NCBI GenBank assembly: GCA_026647215.1 | Contig: JAPKHC010000026.1 | Span: forward strand, 1-63,216 | From: F1-120-MAGs118 sp013360535 | Lineage (GTDB): Bacteria; Planctomycetota; UBA1135; GCA-002686595 | DNA length: 63,216 nucleotides | Direction: 5' to 3' | In this document: positions 40,373-51,478 of the stretch, in pieces | Position numbering within the stretch: position 1 is the first letter of the stretch | How the letters are laid out: each line of letters starts with the position of its first letter | The notes under the pieces: generated by a model | The model's database searches: none | The model's input: only the letters and a program-made list of their open reading frames with translations | What the model was told of the DNA's origin: nothing | Translations under genes and position numbers: made by a program

Positions 40373-42121
40373 GTGAGCCAGCCCGAACCGCGCCGTCGAC
40401 CGACAACGCTCGTCCTCGCGGCGTTGGCGTTGCTCGTGCTCGTCGGCTTCGCGCTGCGCTGGCGCGGCGTCGGCTGGGGCCTGCCGCACCAGACCTACCG
40501 CGACGGCATGGTGATCTCGACGCAGGTCGATTACCTGCGGCACCCCGAGAAGGATCCGGGCCGCGACGAGTTCTGGGGCTACTACCCGCACCTGATGGCG
40601 CGCCTGATCCTGCTCGCGCCCGACGACTGGGCGGGGGAGCCGAAGGAGCCGCTGGCGGTCGAGGGGCACCTCGCGCGCGCGTCGGAGCCGTGGTTGCTCG
40701 CGCGCAAGATCTCCGTGCTGCTCAGCCTGCTCGCGATCCCAGGCGCGTTCTTCGTCGCCCGGCGCTTCGCCGGCGATGGCTGGGCGCTCTTCGCTGCGGC
40801 GCTCGTCACGTTCAGCATGTTCCACCTGTCGTTCGCGCAGCAGGAGAAGCCGCACGGGCCGGTGAGCGGCACGCCGGTGTTCGCGGTGCTGGCGGCGATG
40901 GCGCTCGCGCGCAGGCCGAGCGTGACGATGTGGACGCTGGCGACGGCCGCGGCGGCGTTGTCGGTGGCGACCGCGATCAACGGCGCGTTTGCGTTGTTGT
41001 CGGCGGCGGCGGCGGTCGTGATCGTGCTCGTCGAGCGCCGCGGGCAAGCGGCGAAGCTCGTCGTGGGCGGGCTCGTGGTGACGGCGATCGTGCTCTACGC
41101 GACGGTGCGCTTCTTCTACCCGTTCCTGTTCTTCGAAGGCGAGGCGGAGAAGCTCGGGGACAACGCGCTGAACTTCGGCAACCATCCCCTCGACCTCGAC
41201 AAGCTCACCTTCGCGGGCGCGAAGAACATGTTCCTCACGCTGTACCTGTACGAGCCGGTCTGGCTCGTGCTGATGCTCGTCGCGCTCGTCGTGTTCGTGG
41301 CGCGTCGAATCGGGCGCGTGCCGGTCGAGCGCGAGCGCCGCCGCGACTTCCTCGTGATCCTGCCGTTCGTCGCGGTGTACGGCGCGTTCCTGGTCGTGTA
41401 CGAGGACGCGTTCGATCGTTTCCTGATGCCGATCGTGCCGCTGCTCGCGGCCCTCGCGGCCTATGCGGCGAGTGCCGTGGCGGCGCGCTTGCGCTCGAAG
41501 GGCGCAGGTGTCGCGCTCGCGAGCGTGTTGCTCCTCGAGCCCGCGGCGGCGACCACGCGCCTGATGCTCGTGCGCGCGACGCCCGACACGCAGACGCAGA
41601 TCGCGCGCTGGATCGAGACGCACGTCGAGCCCGGCCAGCGCGTGTTGGTGCTGCCCTACATCGACCTTCCGCTGCTCTACTCCGACGCGGCGGTCGCCGA
41701 GAGCCCCGACGCGAGCTCGGTGCTGACGTGGATGGCGTACCAGGCGAAGCTCGACTCGAAGTGGAAGCTCGGCCCGAGTTTCACGGTGCTTCCGCCGCGG
41801 GCTGTGCAGCGCGAGTTGCAGGAACTCGGCAAGGATCCGCTCGGATCCGTGCGTGCGCGCGGCGCGGACTACGTCGTGATCCAGTCCTTTGGCCCGCGGT
41901 ATCCCTACAAGCAGCTGGTGCGGCTGCGCGACGAGCTGCGGACGAAGGGCGAGCGCGTGTTCGTGGCGAGCCCACGCGAGGGTGACGAGGAATCGGGCCG
42001 CGTGTGGGTGCGCGAGAAGATGACGCTCAACCAGGTGCCGACCTGGGTGCGCATCTTCACGGACCGCTCGATGGGCACGGTGCTCGAGATTTACCGCGTG
42101 CCGAAGGACGAGGCGCGATGA
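40373..42121 (+). CDS. GT-C (PMT-like) glycosyltransferase, twin 1
   Basis: A 582-residue integral membrane protein with about ten helices and a C-terminal soluble domain. After the first helix comes LPHQTYRDGMV, with the acidic residue expected of dolichol/undecaprenyl-phosphate-sugar-dependent transferases, then KDPGRDEFWGYYP and SFAQQEKPHGPVSGTPVF. It probably moves a sugar from a polyprenyl-phosphate carrier to an exported acceptor. GTG start with TAAGCT 9 bases upstream. The next gene is a clear paralogue overlapping by ATGA. The acceptor and sugar are unknown. Confidence 0.78.
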   Translation: MSQPEPRRRPTTLVLAALALLVLVGFALRWRGVGWGLPHQTYRDGMVISTQVDYLRHPEKDPGRDEFWGYYPHLMARLILLAPDDWAGEPKEPLAVEGHLARASEPWLLARKISVLLSLLAIPGAFFVARRFAGDGWALFAAALVTFSMFHLSFAQQEKPHGPVSGTPVFAVLAAMALARRPSVTMWTLATAAAALSVATAINGAFALLSAAAAVVIVLVERRGQAAKLVVGGLVVTAIVLYATVRFFYPFLFFEGEAEKLGDNALNFGNHPLDLDKLTFAGAKNMFLTLYLYEPVWLVLMLVALVVFVARRIGRVPVERERRRDFLVILPFVAVYGAFLVVYEDAFDRFLMPIVPLLAALAAYAASAVAARLRSKGAGVALASVLLLEPAAATTRLMLVRATPDTQTQIARWIETHVEPGQRVLVLPYIDLPLLYSDAAVAESPDASSVLTWMAYQAKLDSKWKLGPSFTVLPPRAVQRELQELGKDPLGSVRARGADYVVIQSFGPRYPYKQLVRLRDELRTKGERVFVASPREGDEESGRVWVREKMTLNQVPTWVRIFTDRSMGTVLEIYRVPKDEAR

Positions 42122-43878
42122 GCAGCGCCGGATCCCGATGGCGCGGGCCGCTCGCGCTGGTGGTGATCGTGCTCGCGGCGCTCGCGCTGCGCCTGCACGG
42201 GGTCGGCTTCGGCTTGCCGCACATGACCTACCGCGACGGGATGGTGCTCTTCACGCAGGTGAAGGAGATCGTCACGGAGGACCGCGAGCTCAGGAAGGAC
42301 GAGTTCTGGGGCTATTACCCGCAGGTGACGGCGCGCGTCGCGTCGTTGTTGCCAGGAACGCAGCTCGCGCCGCTGGAGCAGCCGCTCGACCTCGACGGCC
42401 ACATCGCACGCGCCTCGTTGCCGTGGATCGTGCTGCGGCGCGCGTCGATCCTGATCTCGCTGCTCACCGTCGTCGGCGCCTACCTGATCGGCCGGCGCTT
42501 CCTGGGCGTCGGCGGATCGTTGCTCGCGGCGGGTCTTGCGGCGACGAGCTTGTTGCACCTGTCGTTTTCCCAGCAGGAGAAGCCGCATGGCCCCGTGAGC
42601 GGTACCGTCGCGCTCGCGCTCGCCGCGGCGTTGCTGCTCGCGGAGAAGCCGACCTGGCCGCGGGTGCTGTTCGCAATCGCGACGGCGATCGTCGCCTCGT
42701 GCACGCTGCAGAGCGGCGCGATCGTGCTCGGCGCGCTCGGCGTGCTGTGGCTCCTGTGGTGGCGCGAGCGCCCGATTCCGGCGTCGCGGCTGTACTCGAG
42801 CCCGCTCCTCCTCGTCGCGTTCGGAATGCTCGCGGTGCGGTTCTTCTATCCATTCCATTTCGTCGACACGGGCGCCTCCCACGAGCACGAGCTGCAAAAG
42901 CGCGAGGCCGTGATCAACCTCGCCGGGCACCCGCTCTTCGCCGAAGGATTCAACTTCACCGGCTGGAAGGTCGTGCTGTCGACGCTCGTGAGCTACGACC
43001 CCAGCCTGCTCGTGTTCGGGCTCGTCGCGCTCGCCTTCTTCGTCGCCGACCGCGCGCGCGGCGTCGCCGGCGACCCGACGCGGCGTCGCGCGCTCGTGGT
43101 GCTCCTCGGTTTCATGGTCCCGTTCCTGCTCGTGTTGTGCGCCTACGACGAGAAGGTGACGTTCGAGCGCTTCCTGATGCCGGCGATCGCCCCGCTGGCG
43201 GTGCTCGCGGCGTGGGGAGCGTGCCGGATCGGGGCGGCGCTGCCGAACGCGCTGCGACGTGCTTCGGTGCTCGTGCCGCTGGCGTTGCTCGCGCTCGCGC
43301 CCGCGACGGCGGCGGCGATCCAGCTCTCGCGCGTGCGCGCGGCTCCCGACACGTGGACGCAGGTGGCGACGTGGATCCGCGACAACGTCGATCCGGCCGA
43401 CAGCCTCTACACGATGCCGTACATCGACCTGCCGCTCTTCAAGGATGCGGCCTCGTTGAGCGAGTCGGGGCGCGACGCGGAGATCAACTACTGGGCGCAC
43501 TACGCGCGCGAGCTGCCGCCGGACCTGCGCACGGGCCCGGAGTATCACCTCGTGATCCCGAAGGCTCCGAAGAAGGCTGCGGAGGAGCTGCGCGAGGATC
43601 CGCTCGGCTACCTGCGGCGCGTCGGAGCGAAGTACGTCGTCGTGCAGGCCGCCGCGGAGGATTCGCGCAACGAGATCCTCGCGCACGTGCGCAAGCAGCT
43701 GGCCGAGTCGGAGGAGCTCGTCTTCCGCACGTCGCCGATCGGCGATCCGGCCAAGGACCGCGGTCAGTTCGCGCTGCGCTACTCGCAGGCGCTCGGCGTC
43801 AAGCCGCTCGCGCTGCGTGTCTTCGAGGCCACGGCCTACGGCAACACGATCGAGGTCTACCGCCTGCGCGCGCAGTGA
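42118..43878 (+). CDS. GT-C (PMT-like) glycosyltransferase, twin 2
   Basis: A 586-residue paralogue of the preceding protein with the same landmarks: LPHMTYRDGMVLFTQV, RKDEFWGYYPQV, SFSQQEKPHGPVSGT, VRFFYPFHFVDTG, and a C-terminal soluble part with YTMPYIDLPLF (twin 1: VLPYIDLPLLY). About ten membrane helices. Start at ATGA overlapping the twin, so the two are cotranslated and may work as a pair or as a heterodimer (inference). Confidence 0.78.
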   Translation: MSSAGSRWRGPLALVVIVLAALALRLHGVGFGLPHMTYRDGMVLFTQVKEIVTEDRELRKDEFWGYYPQVTARVASLLPGTQLAPLEQPLDLDGHIARASLPWIVLRRASILISLLTVVGAYLIGRRFLGVGGSLLAAGLAATSLLHLSFSQQEKPHGPVSGTVALALAAALLLAEKPTWPRVLFAIATAIVASCTLQSGAIVLGALGVLWLLWWRERPIPASRLYSSPLLLVAFGMLAVRFFYPFHFVDTGASHEHELQKREAVINLAGHPLFAEGFNFTGWKVVLSTLVSYDPSLLVFGLVALAFFVADRARGVAGDPTRRRALVVLLGFMVPFLLVLCAYDEKVTFERFLMPAIAPLAVLAAWGACRIGAALPNALRRASVLVPLALLALAPATAAAIQLSRVRAAPDTWTQVATWIRDNVDPADSLYTMPYIDLPLFKDAASLSESGRDAEINYWAHYARELPPDLRTGPEYHLVIPKAPKKAAEELREDPLGYLRRVGAKYVVVQAAAEDSRNEILAHVRKQLAESEELVFRTSPIGDPAKDRGQFALRYSQALGVKPLALRVFEATAYGNTIEVYRLRAQ

Positions 43879-43889
43879 CCACGATTCGC

Positions 43890-43895
43890 TAGGCT
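43890..43895 (+). promoter_or_regulatory. -10 hexamer TAGGCT, 7 nt before exonuclease start
   Basis: TAGGCT is followed by 7 bases and then the ATG at 43903, the leaderless pattern seen elsewhere in the window. Confidence 0.4.
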
Positions 43896-43902
43896 TTGGT
43901 GC

Positions 43903-44628
43903 ATGGCGACGATCGTGTTCGACATCGAGGTGGCCGGCCTGCCGTGGGAAGAGGTCGACGAGATCACGCGGGGGTATCTGCTCTCGCGCGCAAAGACGCC
44001 AGAGGATCGCGACGCGGTGCCGGAGCGCACGGCGCTGCTGCCCGGGCTCGGCAAGGTGATCGCGATCGGCATGTGGCTCGTCGGCAAGGACGGCAAGGGC
44101 GTCGAGCACGACCGCGGGCTCCTGCTGCTCGAAGGCGAGAGTTCGCCCGAGCGCCCGTGGGAGAAGGTCGCGGGCTCGAAGATCTTCCGCGGCGACGAGC
44201 GCGAGCTGATCGCTCGCTTCTGGGAGATCGTCGGCGCGGCGGGGCGCGAGCGGCCGCTGCTCGTCACGTTCAACGGCCGCGGCTACGACGGGCCCGTGCT
44301 GATGATCCGCTCGGCGCAGCTCGGACTGCGGCCCTCGCGCCAGCTCGTCGGCTACCGCTACGACCTCTCGGACCACTGCGACCTGTCGGAGGTCTTCAGC
44401 TTCCACGGCTCGACGCGCGAGAACTTCAAGCTCGATTACTGGTGCCGGCGCTTCGACGTCGAGAGCCCCAAGGGCGGGCTCGACGGCAGTCAGGTCGGAC
44501 GCGCGTACCGCGACGGCCGCATCGAGGACATCGGCGAGTACTGCCTGCGCGACGTGCGCGCGACGGCGGCGCTTTACCGCAAGCTCGAGAGCACGCTGAT
44601 TCCGCTCTTCAAGGGCGGGCGCGGCTGA
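43903..44628 (+). CDS. DnaQ-fold 3'-5' exonuclease (PolB-like exonuclease domain)
   Basis: A 241-residue stand-alone 3'-5' exonuclease of the RNase H / DnaQ fold resembling the exonuclease domain of family B polymerases. Exo I is VFDIEVAG, Exo II is VTFNGRGYDGPVL, and Exo III is GEYCLRDVRATAALY, supplying the acidic metal ligands. It may act in DNA repair or RNA processing. It is a single gene with its own leaderless-type promoter. Confidence 0.86.
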   Translation: MATIVFDIEVAGLPWEEVDEITRGYLLSRAKTPEDRDAVPERTALLPGLGKVIAIGMWLVGKDGKGVEHDRGLLLLEGESSPERPWEKVAGSKIFRGDERELIARFWEIVGAAGRERPLLVTFNGRGYDGPVLMIRSAQLGLRPSRQLVGYRYDLSDHCDLSEVFSFHGSTRENFKLDYWCRRFDVESPKGGLDGSQVGRAYRDGRIEDIGEYCLRDVRATAALYRKLESTLIPLFKGGRG

Positions 44629-44697
44629 ATCTTGAGCGACGGGCGCGAGGTCCGGCGCTGACACCGAGCCCCGGACGAGCGTACGCTGCGAGGCTCG

Positions 44698-45873
44698 ATG
44701 CGCTCCGATCCGTTCCGGCTGGGCCTGTTTGTCGCCGCCGCTTTCAGCGTGCTCGGCCTGTACTTGCCGTTCTGGCCGGCGTGGCTGGAGGAGCGCGGCA
44801 TGGGGAGCGAGCAGATCGGTTCGCTCGCGTTCGCGTGGGCCGTCACGCGCGGGCTCGCGTCGCCGGTGTGGGCGCATTTCGTCGACCGCAGCGGGCACCG
44901 CCGTCGCTGGCTGGTCGGGATCGCGATCGCGTCGACGCTCGCGTTCCTGCCGTTCGGGCTCGTGCCGCGCGAGGCGGGTGAGCTGTTTCCGCTGCTGCTC
45001 GCGCTGACGGTCCTGTTCGCGGGCGTGCACGCGGCGCTGCTCCCGCTCGGCGAGAACCTGCTGCTCCTGCAGGCGCGCGAGCGGGGTCTCGACTACGGCC
45101 GCATGCGCTTGTGGGGTTCGGTCTCGTTCGTCGTCGCGAGCACGATCGGCGGCCGCCTGATCGCCGATGGGCATGAGGAGCGCACGTGGATCCTGCTGCT
45201 CGGCCTGCTCGCGCTCGGCGCCCTCGCCGCGCCCGCCCTGCCGCCCGATCCGGTGCGCAGCGGCGGCCCGCGCCCGAGCATGCCCGTCGCGAGCGTGCTC
45301 GCCGACCGGCGCGTGCTCGCCGTGCTCGTCGGCGGCGGCATCGTGCAGGCCTCGCACGCGGTGTACTACGTGTTCTCGACGCTGCACTGGACCTCGGTGG
45401 GGCATTCGACCGACGAGATTGGGCTCCTGTGGGCCGAGGGCGTCGTCGCGGAGGCCGTGCTCTTCGCGGCGGCGAGACCCCTCGTCGCGCGCCTGGGGCC
45501 CCGCGGCCTGCTCGCTCTCGCGCTCGTCGGCTGCACGTTGCGCTGGTCGGCGCTTGCGCTGTTCACCGACCTCGGCGTGCTGTTCGGCGTGCAGTGGCTG
45601 CACGCGCTCACGTTCTCCGCCGCGCACCTCGCGGTGATGACGCAGCTCTCGCGCGCCGTGCCCGCGAGCCACTCGGCGACGGCGCAGTCGCTCTACGGCA
45701 CGATGAACATCGCGGCGCATGCGCTCACGCTGCTCTTCGCTACGCCGATCTTCGACCGCGCGGGTGCGGTCGCCTACTGGCCGATGATCGGAGTCGCGCT
45801 CGTCGGCTGCGCCGTCGGCTGGTGGGGCATGGGCGCAGCGAACACGGAGGGCGGCGGCAACGGGCGCGTGTGA
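44698..45873 (+). CDS. MFS transporter (MFS_1-like)
   Basis: A 391-residue major-facilitator protein with about twelve helices. It begins FRLGLFVAAAFSVLGLYLPFWPAWLEERGMG and has the loop WAHFVDRSGHRRRWL between helices 2 and 3, as in the 3-phenylpropionate/nucleoside-type (HcaT-like) subgroup. The substrate is not predictable. TACGCT lies 10 bases before the ATG. The gene ends 35 bases from the convergent DUF255 gene. Confidence 0.84.
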   Translation: MRSDPFRLGLFVAAAFSVLGLYLPFWPAWLEERGMGSEQIGSLAFAWAVTRGLASPVWAHFVDRSGHRRRWLVGIAIASTLAFLPFGLVPREAGELFPLLLALTVLFAGVHAALLPLGENLLLLQARERGLDYGRMRLWGSVSFVVASTIGGRLIADGHEERTWILLLGLLALGALAAPALPPDPVRSGGPRPSMPVASVLADRRVLAVLVGGGIVQASHAVYYVFSTLHWTSVGHSTDEIGLLWAEGVVAEAVLFAAARPLVARLGPRGLLALALVGCTLRWSALALFTDLGVLFGVQWLHALTFSAAHLAVMTQLSRAVPASHSATAQSLYGTMNIAAHALTLLFATPIFDRAGAVAYWPMIGVALVGCAVGWWGMGAANTEGGGNGRV

Positions 45874-45908
45874 GAGGTGCGCGTTCCCACCCGCGTGCCG
45901 GCCGAGGC

Positions 45909-47636
45909 CTACACGCCGGCTTCGACGCGGGTCATCAGCGCCGGAAGCCGGAGCGGATCCACGGTCTCGGCGAAGCTCTCGCGCTCGCGGCTGACGTAGG
46001 CGTGTGCCGCGCCGCCTTCCCAAGGAAGCTCGAGGCGTTCGAGCAGGTCGCGATCGGCCTGGGGAGCGATGACCTGCACGACGCGGCTCGCGACGTAGGG
46101 CGCGAGCGCCGCCCGCTGCAGCGCGCGCGTGTCGTCGGCATCGGGCAGGCCGACGATCACCACGTGCACGGGCGAGTTGAGGTAGAAGTCGACCGCGCGC
46201 CCGTAGGCCGCGATCGCCGGCCCGTGGCGGCGGTAGTCGCCCGCGAAGGAGGTCAGCGTCTCGCGCGCGACGTCGCGCCAGCGCGGGTTGCGGGTGAGCA
46301 CCGAGAGCACGAGCAGCGCCTCGGCGAGGCGTGCGTTGTCGGCGAGCGAGCGCTCGCGGCGGCGCAGCGGGCCGCGCAGCGACGGATCGTGGCGTGTGTC
46401 CCAGAAGCCGCCGCGCTCGGCCGCGAGCTGCGCGACGGCGGTGCTCGCGACGCTCTCGGCGACGCGCAGGTAGCGTGAGCGGCCGGAGTACTGCGCGGCA
46501 TCGACGAGGGCGCCGAGCACGTGCGCGGGGTCGGTCAGGAGCCCGGGGAGGTGGAACGTGCCGTCCCAGTAGTGGTGCACGCCGTCGCGCTCGTCGACGA
46601 GCTCCTCGACCACGAAATCGAGCGCCCGCAGCGCGATTTCGCTGCAGTCGGGGCGCTCGAGCACGACCCCGGCGCGCAGCAGCGCCGACACCGCGAGCGC
46701 GTTCCAGTTGGCGAAGATCGTCGGGTCGCAGGGCGGCGCGCCGTGGTCGAGGCGCGCCTCGCGCGTGCGCAGGTGCGCGTAGACCGGATCGGCGTCCTGG
46801 CTGCCGCGGAAGGCGCCGAGGTCGGGATCGAACAGCGTGCCGGCGAGGAAACGCACGCAGCCCTCGGCCGTGGCGCGGAAGCTCGCCTCGCCGAGCGCCT
46901 GATGGGCCTCGACGTAGGCGCGCAGGCGCTGCGCGTTGCTGTCGAGCACCTTCTCGTGGTGCGGGCCGCTCCAGTCGGGCGCCGTCGCGAAGCGGTAGAA
47001 GCCGCCGTCGACCGGATCGTGGATCTCGCCCACCTGCATGTTGCGCAGCGTGCGCAGCACGAGCTTGCGCAGCGCCTCGTCGCCCGTGCGCGACCAGCGC
47101 TGCAGCGCGAACTCGAGCGCGTCGGGGTGGGGGAACTTGTGGCGCGTGCCCCAGCCGCCGTGCACCGGATCGGCGCTCTCCAGCAGCGTCGCCGCGATCG
47201 TGTCCGGCAGGTCGTGCGCGAGCTCCGCGCGCGCGTGCGGCTCCTCGCTCTCGCGGTCGGCCACCTCGGCCAGCCTGCGCCGCACCGCATCGTGCTGGTC
47301 GCTCCAGTAGGCGCTCACGAGCTCGAGCCGCACGAGCAGCGCCTCGGGCTCGAGGAATCCGTCGGACGCGATCGCCTCGCCTTGGTCGTCGAGGTACGCG
47401 AGCGTCGGCCAGCCGCCGCGCGAGTAACGCGCCGCCAGATCCGGTCGACGATCCTTGTCGACGTGAATCGCGATGAAGCGCGAGGTCAGCAGCGCATCGA
47501 CGATCGGCGTCGCCAGCACGCGCGCCTCGAGCTCGCGACAGAACCGGCACCACGACGCGCCGACGAACAGGAACACCGGAACTCCGCGCTCTCGCGCGAG
47601 CTCAAACGTCTCCGGCCTCCACTCGTGCCACTCCAT
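45909..47636 (-). CDS. DUF255 thioredoxin-like protein with glycosidase-type helical domain (YyaL-like)
   Basis: A 575-residue protein of the YyaL / spermatogenesis-associated-20 family. An N-terminal DUF255 thioredoxin fold contains VPVFLFVGASWCRFCRELEA; the active-site C-x-x-C is intact. An alpha/alpha-barrel domain like that of N-acylglucosamine 2-epimerases follows. It is shorter than the usual 650-700 residues. The start at 47636 (MEWHEWRPETF) matches the family. The cellular role is unknown. Downstream of rsfS in the same direction, separated by about 117 bases. Confidence 0.85.
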   Translation of the reverse strand: MEWHEWRPETFELARERGVPVFLFVGASWCRFCRELEARVLATPIVDALLTSRFIAIHVDKDRRPDLAARYSRGGWPTLAYLDDQGEAIASDGFLEPEALLVRLELVSAYWSDQHDAVRRRLAEVADRESEEPHARAELAHDLPDTIAATLLESADPVHGGWGTRHKFPHPDALEFALQRWSRTGDEALRKLVLRTLRNMQVGEIHDPVDGGFYRFATAPDWSGPHHEKVLDSNAQRLRAYVEAHQALGEASFRATAEGCVRFLAGTLFDPDLGAFRGSQDADPVYAHLRTREARLDHGAPPCDPTIFANWNALAVSALLRAGVVLERPDCSEIALRALDFVVEELVDERDGVHHYWDGTFHLPGLLTDPAHVLGALVDAAQYSGRSRYLRVAESVASTAVAQLAAERGGFWDTRHDPSLRGPLRRRERSLADNARLAEALLVLSVLTRNPRWRDVARETLTSFAGDYRRHGPAIAAYGRAVDFYLNSPVHVVIVGLPDADDTRALQRAALAPYVASRVVQVIAPQADRDLLERLELPWEGGAAHAYVSRERESFAETVDPLRLPALMTRVEAGV

Positions 47637-47753
47637 GCGCGTCTCGCCGCACTGTCCGTCCGGCGGCTCGCCATTGCACGGTTTCCGCCCCCTCTGCGCC
47701 AGCTACCCCTCGGAAACGGCGCTCGGAGGCTCCGGGCCGTTCCCTGAGCCTCG

Positions 47754-48239
47754 CTACCCCGCTCCCCCGGCCCGGCGCGCCCTGCGGCTCTTCGCGGCCG
47801 GGAGCTCGACCTGCGCTTCCTTCTTCCAGTCCACTTCCTTCGCCTCGCGGAACAGGCCGTCGAGGTCGTAGTACTGGCGCGCTTCGGGCTGCAGGAGGTG
47901 CACGACGACATCGCCGAAGTCGAGCAGGATCCACCAACCCAGATCGAGACCTTCCGCGCGCGCGTGGCGCACTCCGGCGGCCTTGAGGCGCGAGTGGATC
48001 TCCTCGTACATCGCGCGCACCTGCGGCCGCGACTGGCCCGAGGCGAGGACCACGAAGTCCGTCACGCGGTTGGATTCGGTGAGCTCGAGCACGCGCACTT
48101 GCGTGCCCTTCTTCTGGTCGGCGAGGTGAGCCGCGGTGGCGGCGAGCGCTAGGGATTCGATGGCACTAGGTCCTGAGGGAGACTGCGGAACGGAAACGAA
48201 TATAGCCCACGGGTCGGGGGAGCCCGCAATGGGCCCCAA
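47754..48239 (-). CDS. rsfS: Ribosomal silencing factor RsfS (start uncertain)
   Basis: RsfS binds ribosomal protein uL14 and blocks subunit joining. Conserved parts are VTDFVVLASGQSRPQVRAM, GWWILLDFGDVVVHLLQPEARQYYDL and the preceding LADQKKGTQVRVLEL. The only ordinary in-frame start before the conserved region is the TTG at 48239, used here as the outer limit (161 residues). It lies in the T-run of the upstream terminator, and a TATATT promoter-like hexamer follows it. A more likely start is near 48161, an ATC nine bases after AGGA, or GTT at 48191, giving about 135-145 residues; both codons are non-standard. The C-terminus is Lys/Arg-rich. Confidence 0.85.
   Translation of the reverse strand: MGPIAGSPDPWAIFVSVPQSPSGPSAIESLALAATAAHLADQKKGTQVRVLELTESNRVTDFVVLASGQSRPQVRAMYEEIHSRLKAAGVRHARAEGLDLGWWILLDFGDVVVHLLQPEARQYYDLDGLFREAKEVDWKKEAQVELPAAKSRRARRAGGAG
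48199..48204 (-). promoter_or_regulatory. -10 hexamer TATATT upstream of rsfS coding region
   Basis: TATATT on the minus strand lies about 40 bases downstream of the hppA terminator and inside the longest possible rsfS frame. It suggests that rsfS transcription starts after the TTG at 48239. Confidence 0.45.
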
Positions 48240-48245
48240 AAGGCA

Positions 48246-48285
48246 GCGCGCCCCGCCTCGACCGCTGGGCCGGGGCGGGGCGCGC
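48246..48285 (-). terminator. Terminator of hppA
   Basis: A perfect 12-bp stem (48246-48257 against 48274-48285, GCGCGCCCCGCC in + sense) with a 16-base loop, starting about 20 bases after the hppA stop and followed on the minus strand by TGCCTTTTGG. Confidence 0.75.
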
Positions 48286-48305
48286 GTTCGATCCTCGGTT
48301 CGCGA

Positions 48306-50420
<2,115 letters not shown>

Positions 50421-50575
50421 CCTGGATTTCGGGGGCTAGGGAATGGGGCGCGAGGGGCGCTGCGAGGCGCTCGGGCGCTCGATCGTCGGGGACGGTTTCG
50501 TCGGGGGCTTCGGGAAGCGGGCCCGGGATAGGAACCGGCGTCGCGCCGGGGGTCCGCCGATCGAAGTGGGCAAAG

Positions 50576-50603
50576 AGTCTACGGTCGGCTCCCCAGCGGT
50601 CAA
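50576..50603 (-). promoter_or_regulatory. Promoter of hppA
   Basis: On the minus strand TTGACC (50603-50598), a 16-base spacer and TAGACT (50581-50576). It implies an untranslated leader of about 150 bases, in which no known riboswitch was recognised. The rest of the 300-base gap to the DedA gene holds no gene. Confidence 0.6.
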
Positions 50604-50719
50604 TCGCCGCCACCTCGCCGGCCCTCGAAGCTCCCTCCGGCCTCCTCGAGCGCACCGGGAGGGCGGAAAGTCCTGCCGGAATCGGCGCGGGGGAGGCCCG
50701 TTGGGCCTTGGGAGAGCGA

Positions 50720-51397
50720 TCAGCCCCGCGGCGGCCCGTCGGAGTCCGGCTGCGGCTCCTGGGCCGGGTCCGGAGGCGGCGGCGGGCGCTCGCGCTTGCG
50801 CAGGTAGCGGCCCGCCAGCGCGAGCAGCAGGACCACGCCGATCAGGATCGCGAGCTTCACCAGTCCGCCGTGGCCGCCCTCCGCCAGCTTCCCCGCCGCG
50901 TAACGCGCCGCCCAGATCGAGGCCGGCACGCTGACGGCGACCCCGAGGGCGTCGATCACCAGGAAGCGCGCGAAGCTCATCTTCATCGAACCGACGAGGA
51001 AGTAGCCCGCGATGCGCGCCCCGGGCATGAAGCGCAGCACGAACGTCGCCCACAGGCCGTGGGTGCGGAACTTCTCCTCGAGGCGCGCGAAGCGCTCGGG
51101 GTGCAGCACGCGCCGGATCCAGCGGCCCTGCAGCGCGCGCATCCCGTAGACGCGTCCGAACCAGAACGGGATCGAGTCGCCGAGCAGGATCGCCGAGCTG
51201 CACACCAGCGTCACCGTGACGAACTCGACCTTGCCCTCGTGCAGCAGGTAGCCGCAGGCGACCAGCGTCACTTCCTCGGGCAGGGGCAGGCCGATGCCGC
51301 ACAGGAGCAGCACCACGAACGCCCCGAGGTAGTGGAAGCGCTCGATGTAGCCATGGACGAGGTCGCCCAGGCCTTCGAAGAGGGCCAGCAGGAACAC
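50720..51397 (-). CDS. DedA-family membrane protein
   Basis: A 225-residue DedA/VTT protein. Conserved pieces are GIGLPLPEEVTLVACGYLL (with the Glu pair), LLGDSIPFWFGRVYG and FVLRFMPGARIAGYFLVGSM. DedA proteins support membrane homeostasis, lipid flipping (undecaprenyl phosphate or phospholipid) and proton-motive force. The C-terminus after the last helix is Pro-rich (PPPPPDPAQEPQPDS). GTG start with TAGGAT 8 bases upstream. A separate DedA domain is fused to an ATP-grasp enzyme at 9955-11604. Confidence 0.9.
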   Translation of the reverse strand: MFLLALFEGLGDLVHGYIERFHYLGAFVVLLLCGIGLPLPEEVTLVACGYLLHEGKVEFVTVTLVCSSAILLGDSIPFWFGRVYGMRALQGRWIRRVLHPERFARLEEKFRTHGLWATFVLRFMPGARIAGYFLVGSMKMSFARFLVIDALGVAVSVPASIWAARYAAGKLAEGGHGGLVKLAILIGVVLLLALAGRYLRKRERPPPPPDPAQEPQPDSDGPPRG

Positions 51398-51405
51398 GAG
51401 GCGGA

Positions 51406-51411
51406 ATCCTA
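51406..51411 (-). promoter_or_regulatory. -10 hexamer TAGGAT before DedA gene
   Basis: Ends 8 bases before the GTG at 51397 on the minus strand; a leaderless pattern with no -35. Confidence 0.4.
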
Positions 51412-51478
51412 GCCTTCGTCGCGCTCGCCCGCGGCCCCAGAAATCTCCCGGAGAATCCCCCGGAGAATCTCCCGGGAG

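Noticed and set aside
42091..47553. 1820-residue minus-strand open frame
   Set aside because: It runs across several clear genes on both strands (glycosyltransferase, exonuclease, MFS, DUF255) and its composition is that of a shadow frame.
50421..50719. Riboswitch in the long hppA leader
   Set aside because: No conserved riboswitch core was recognised; only a promoter could be supported.
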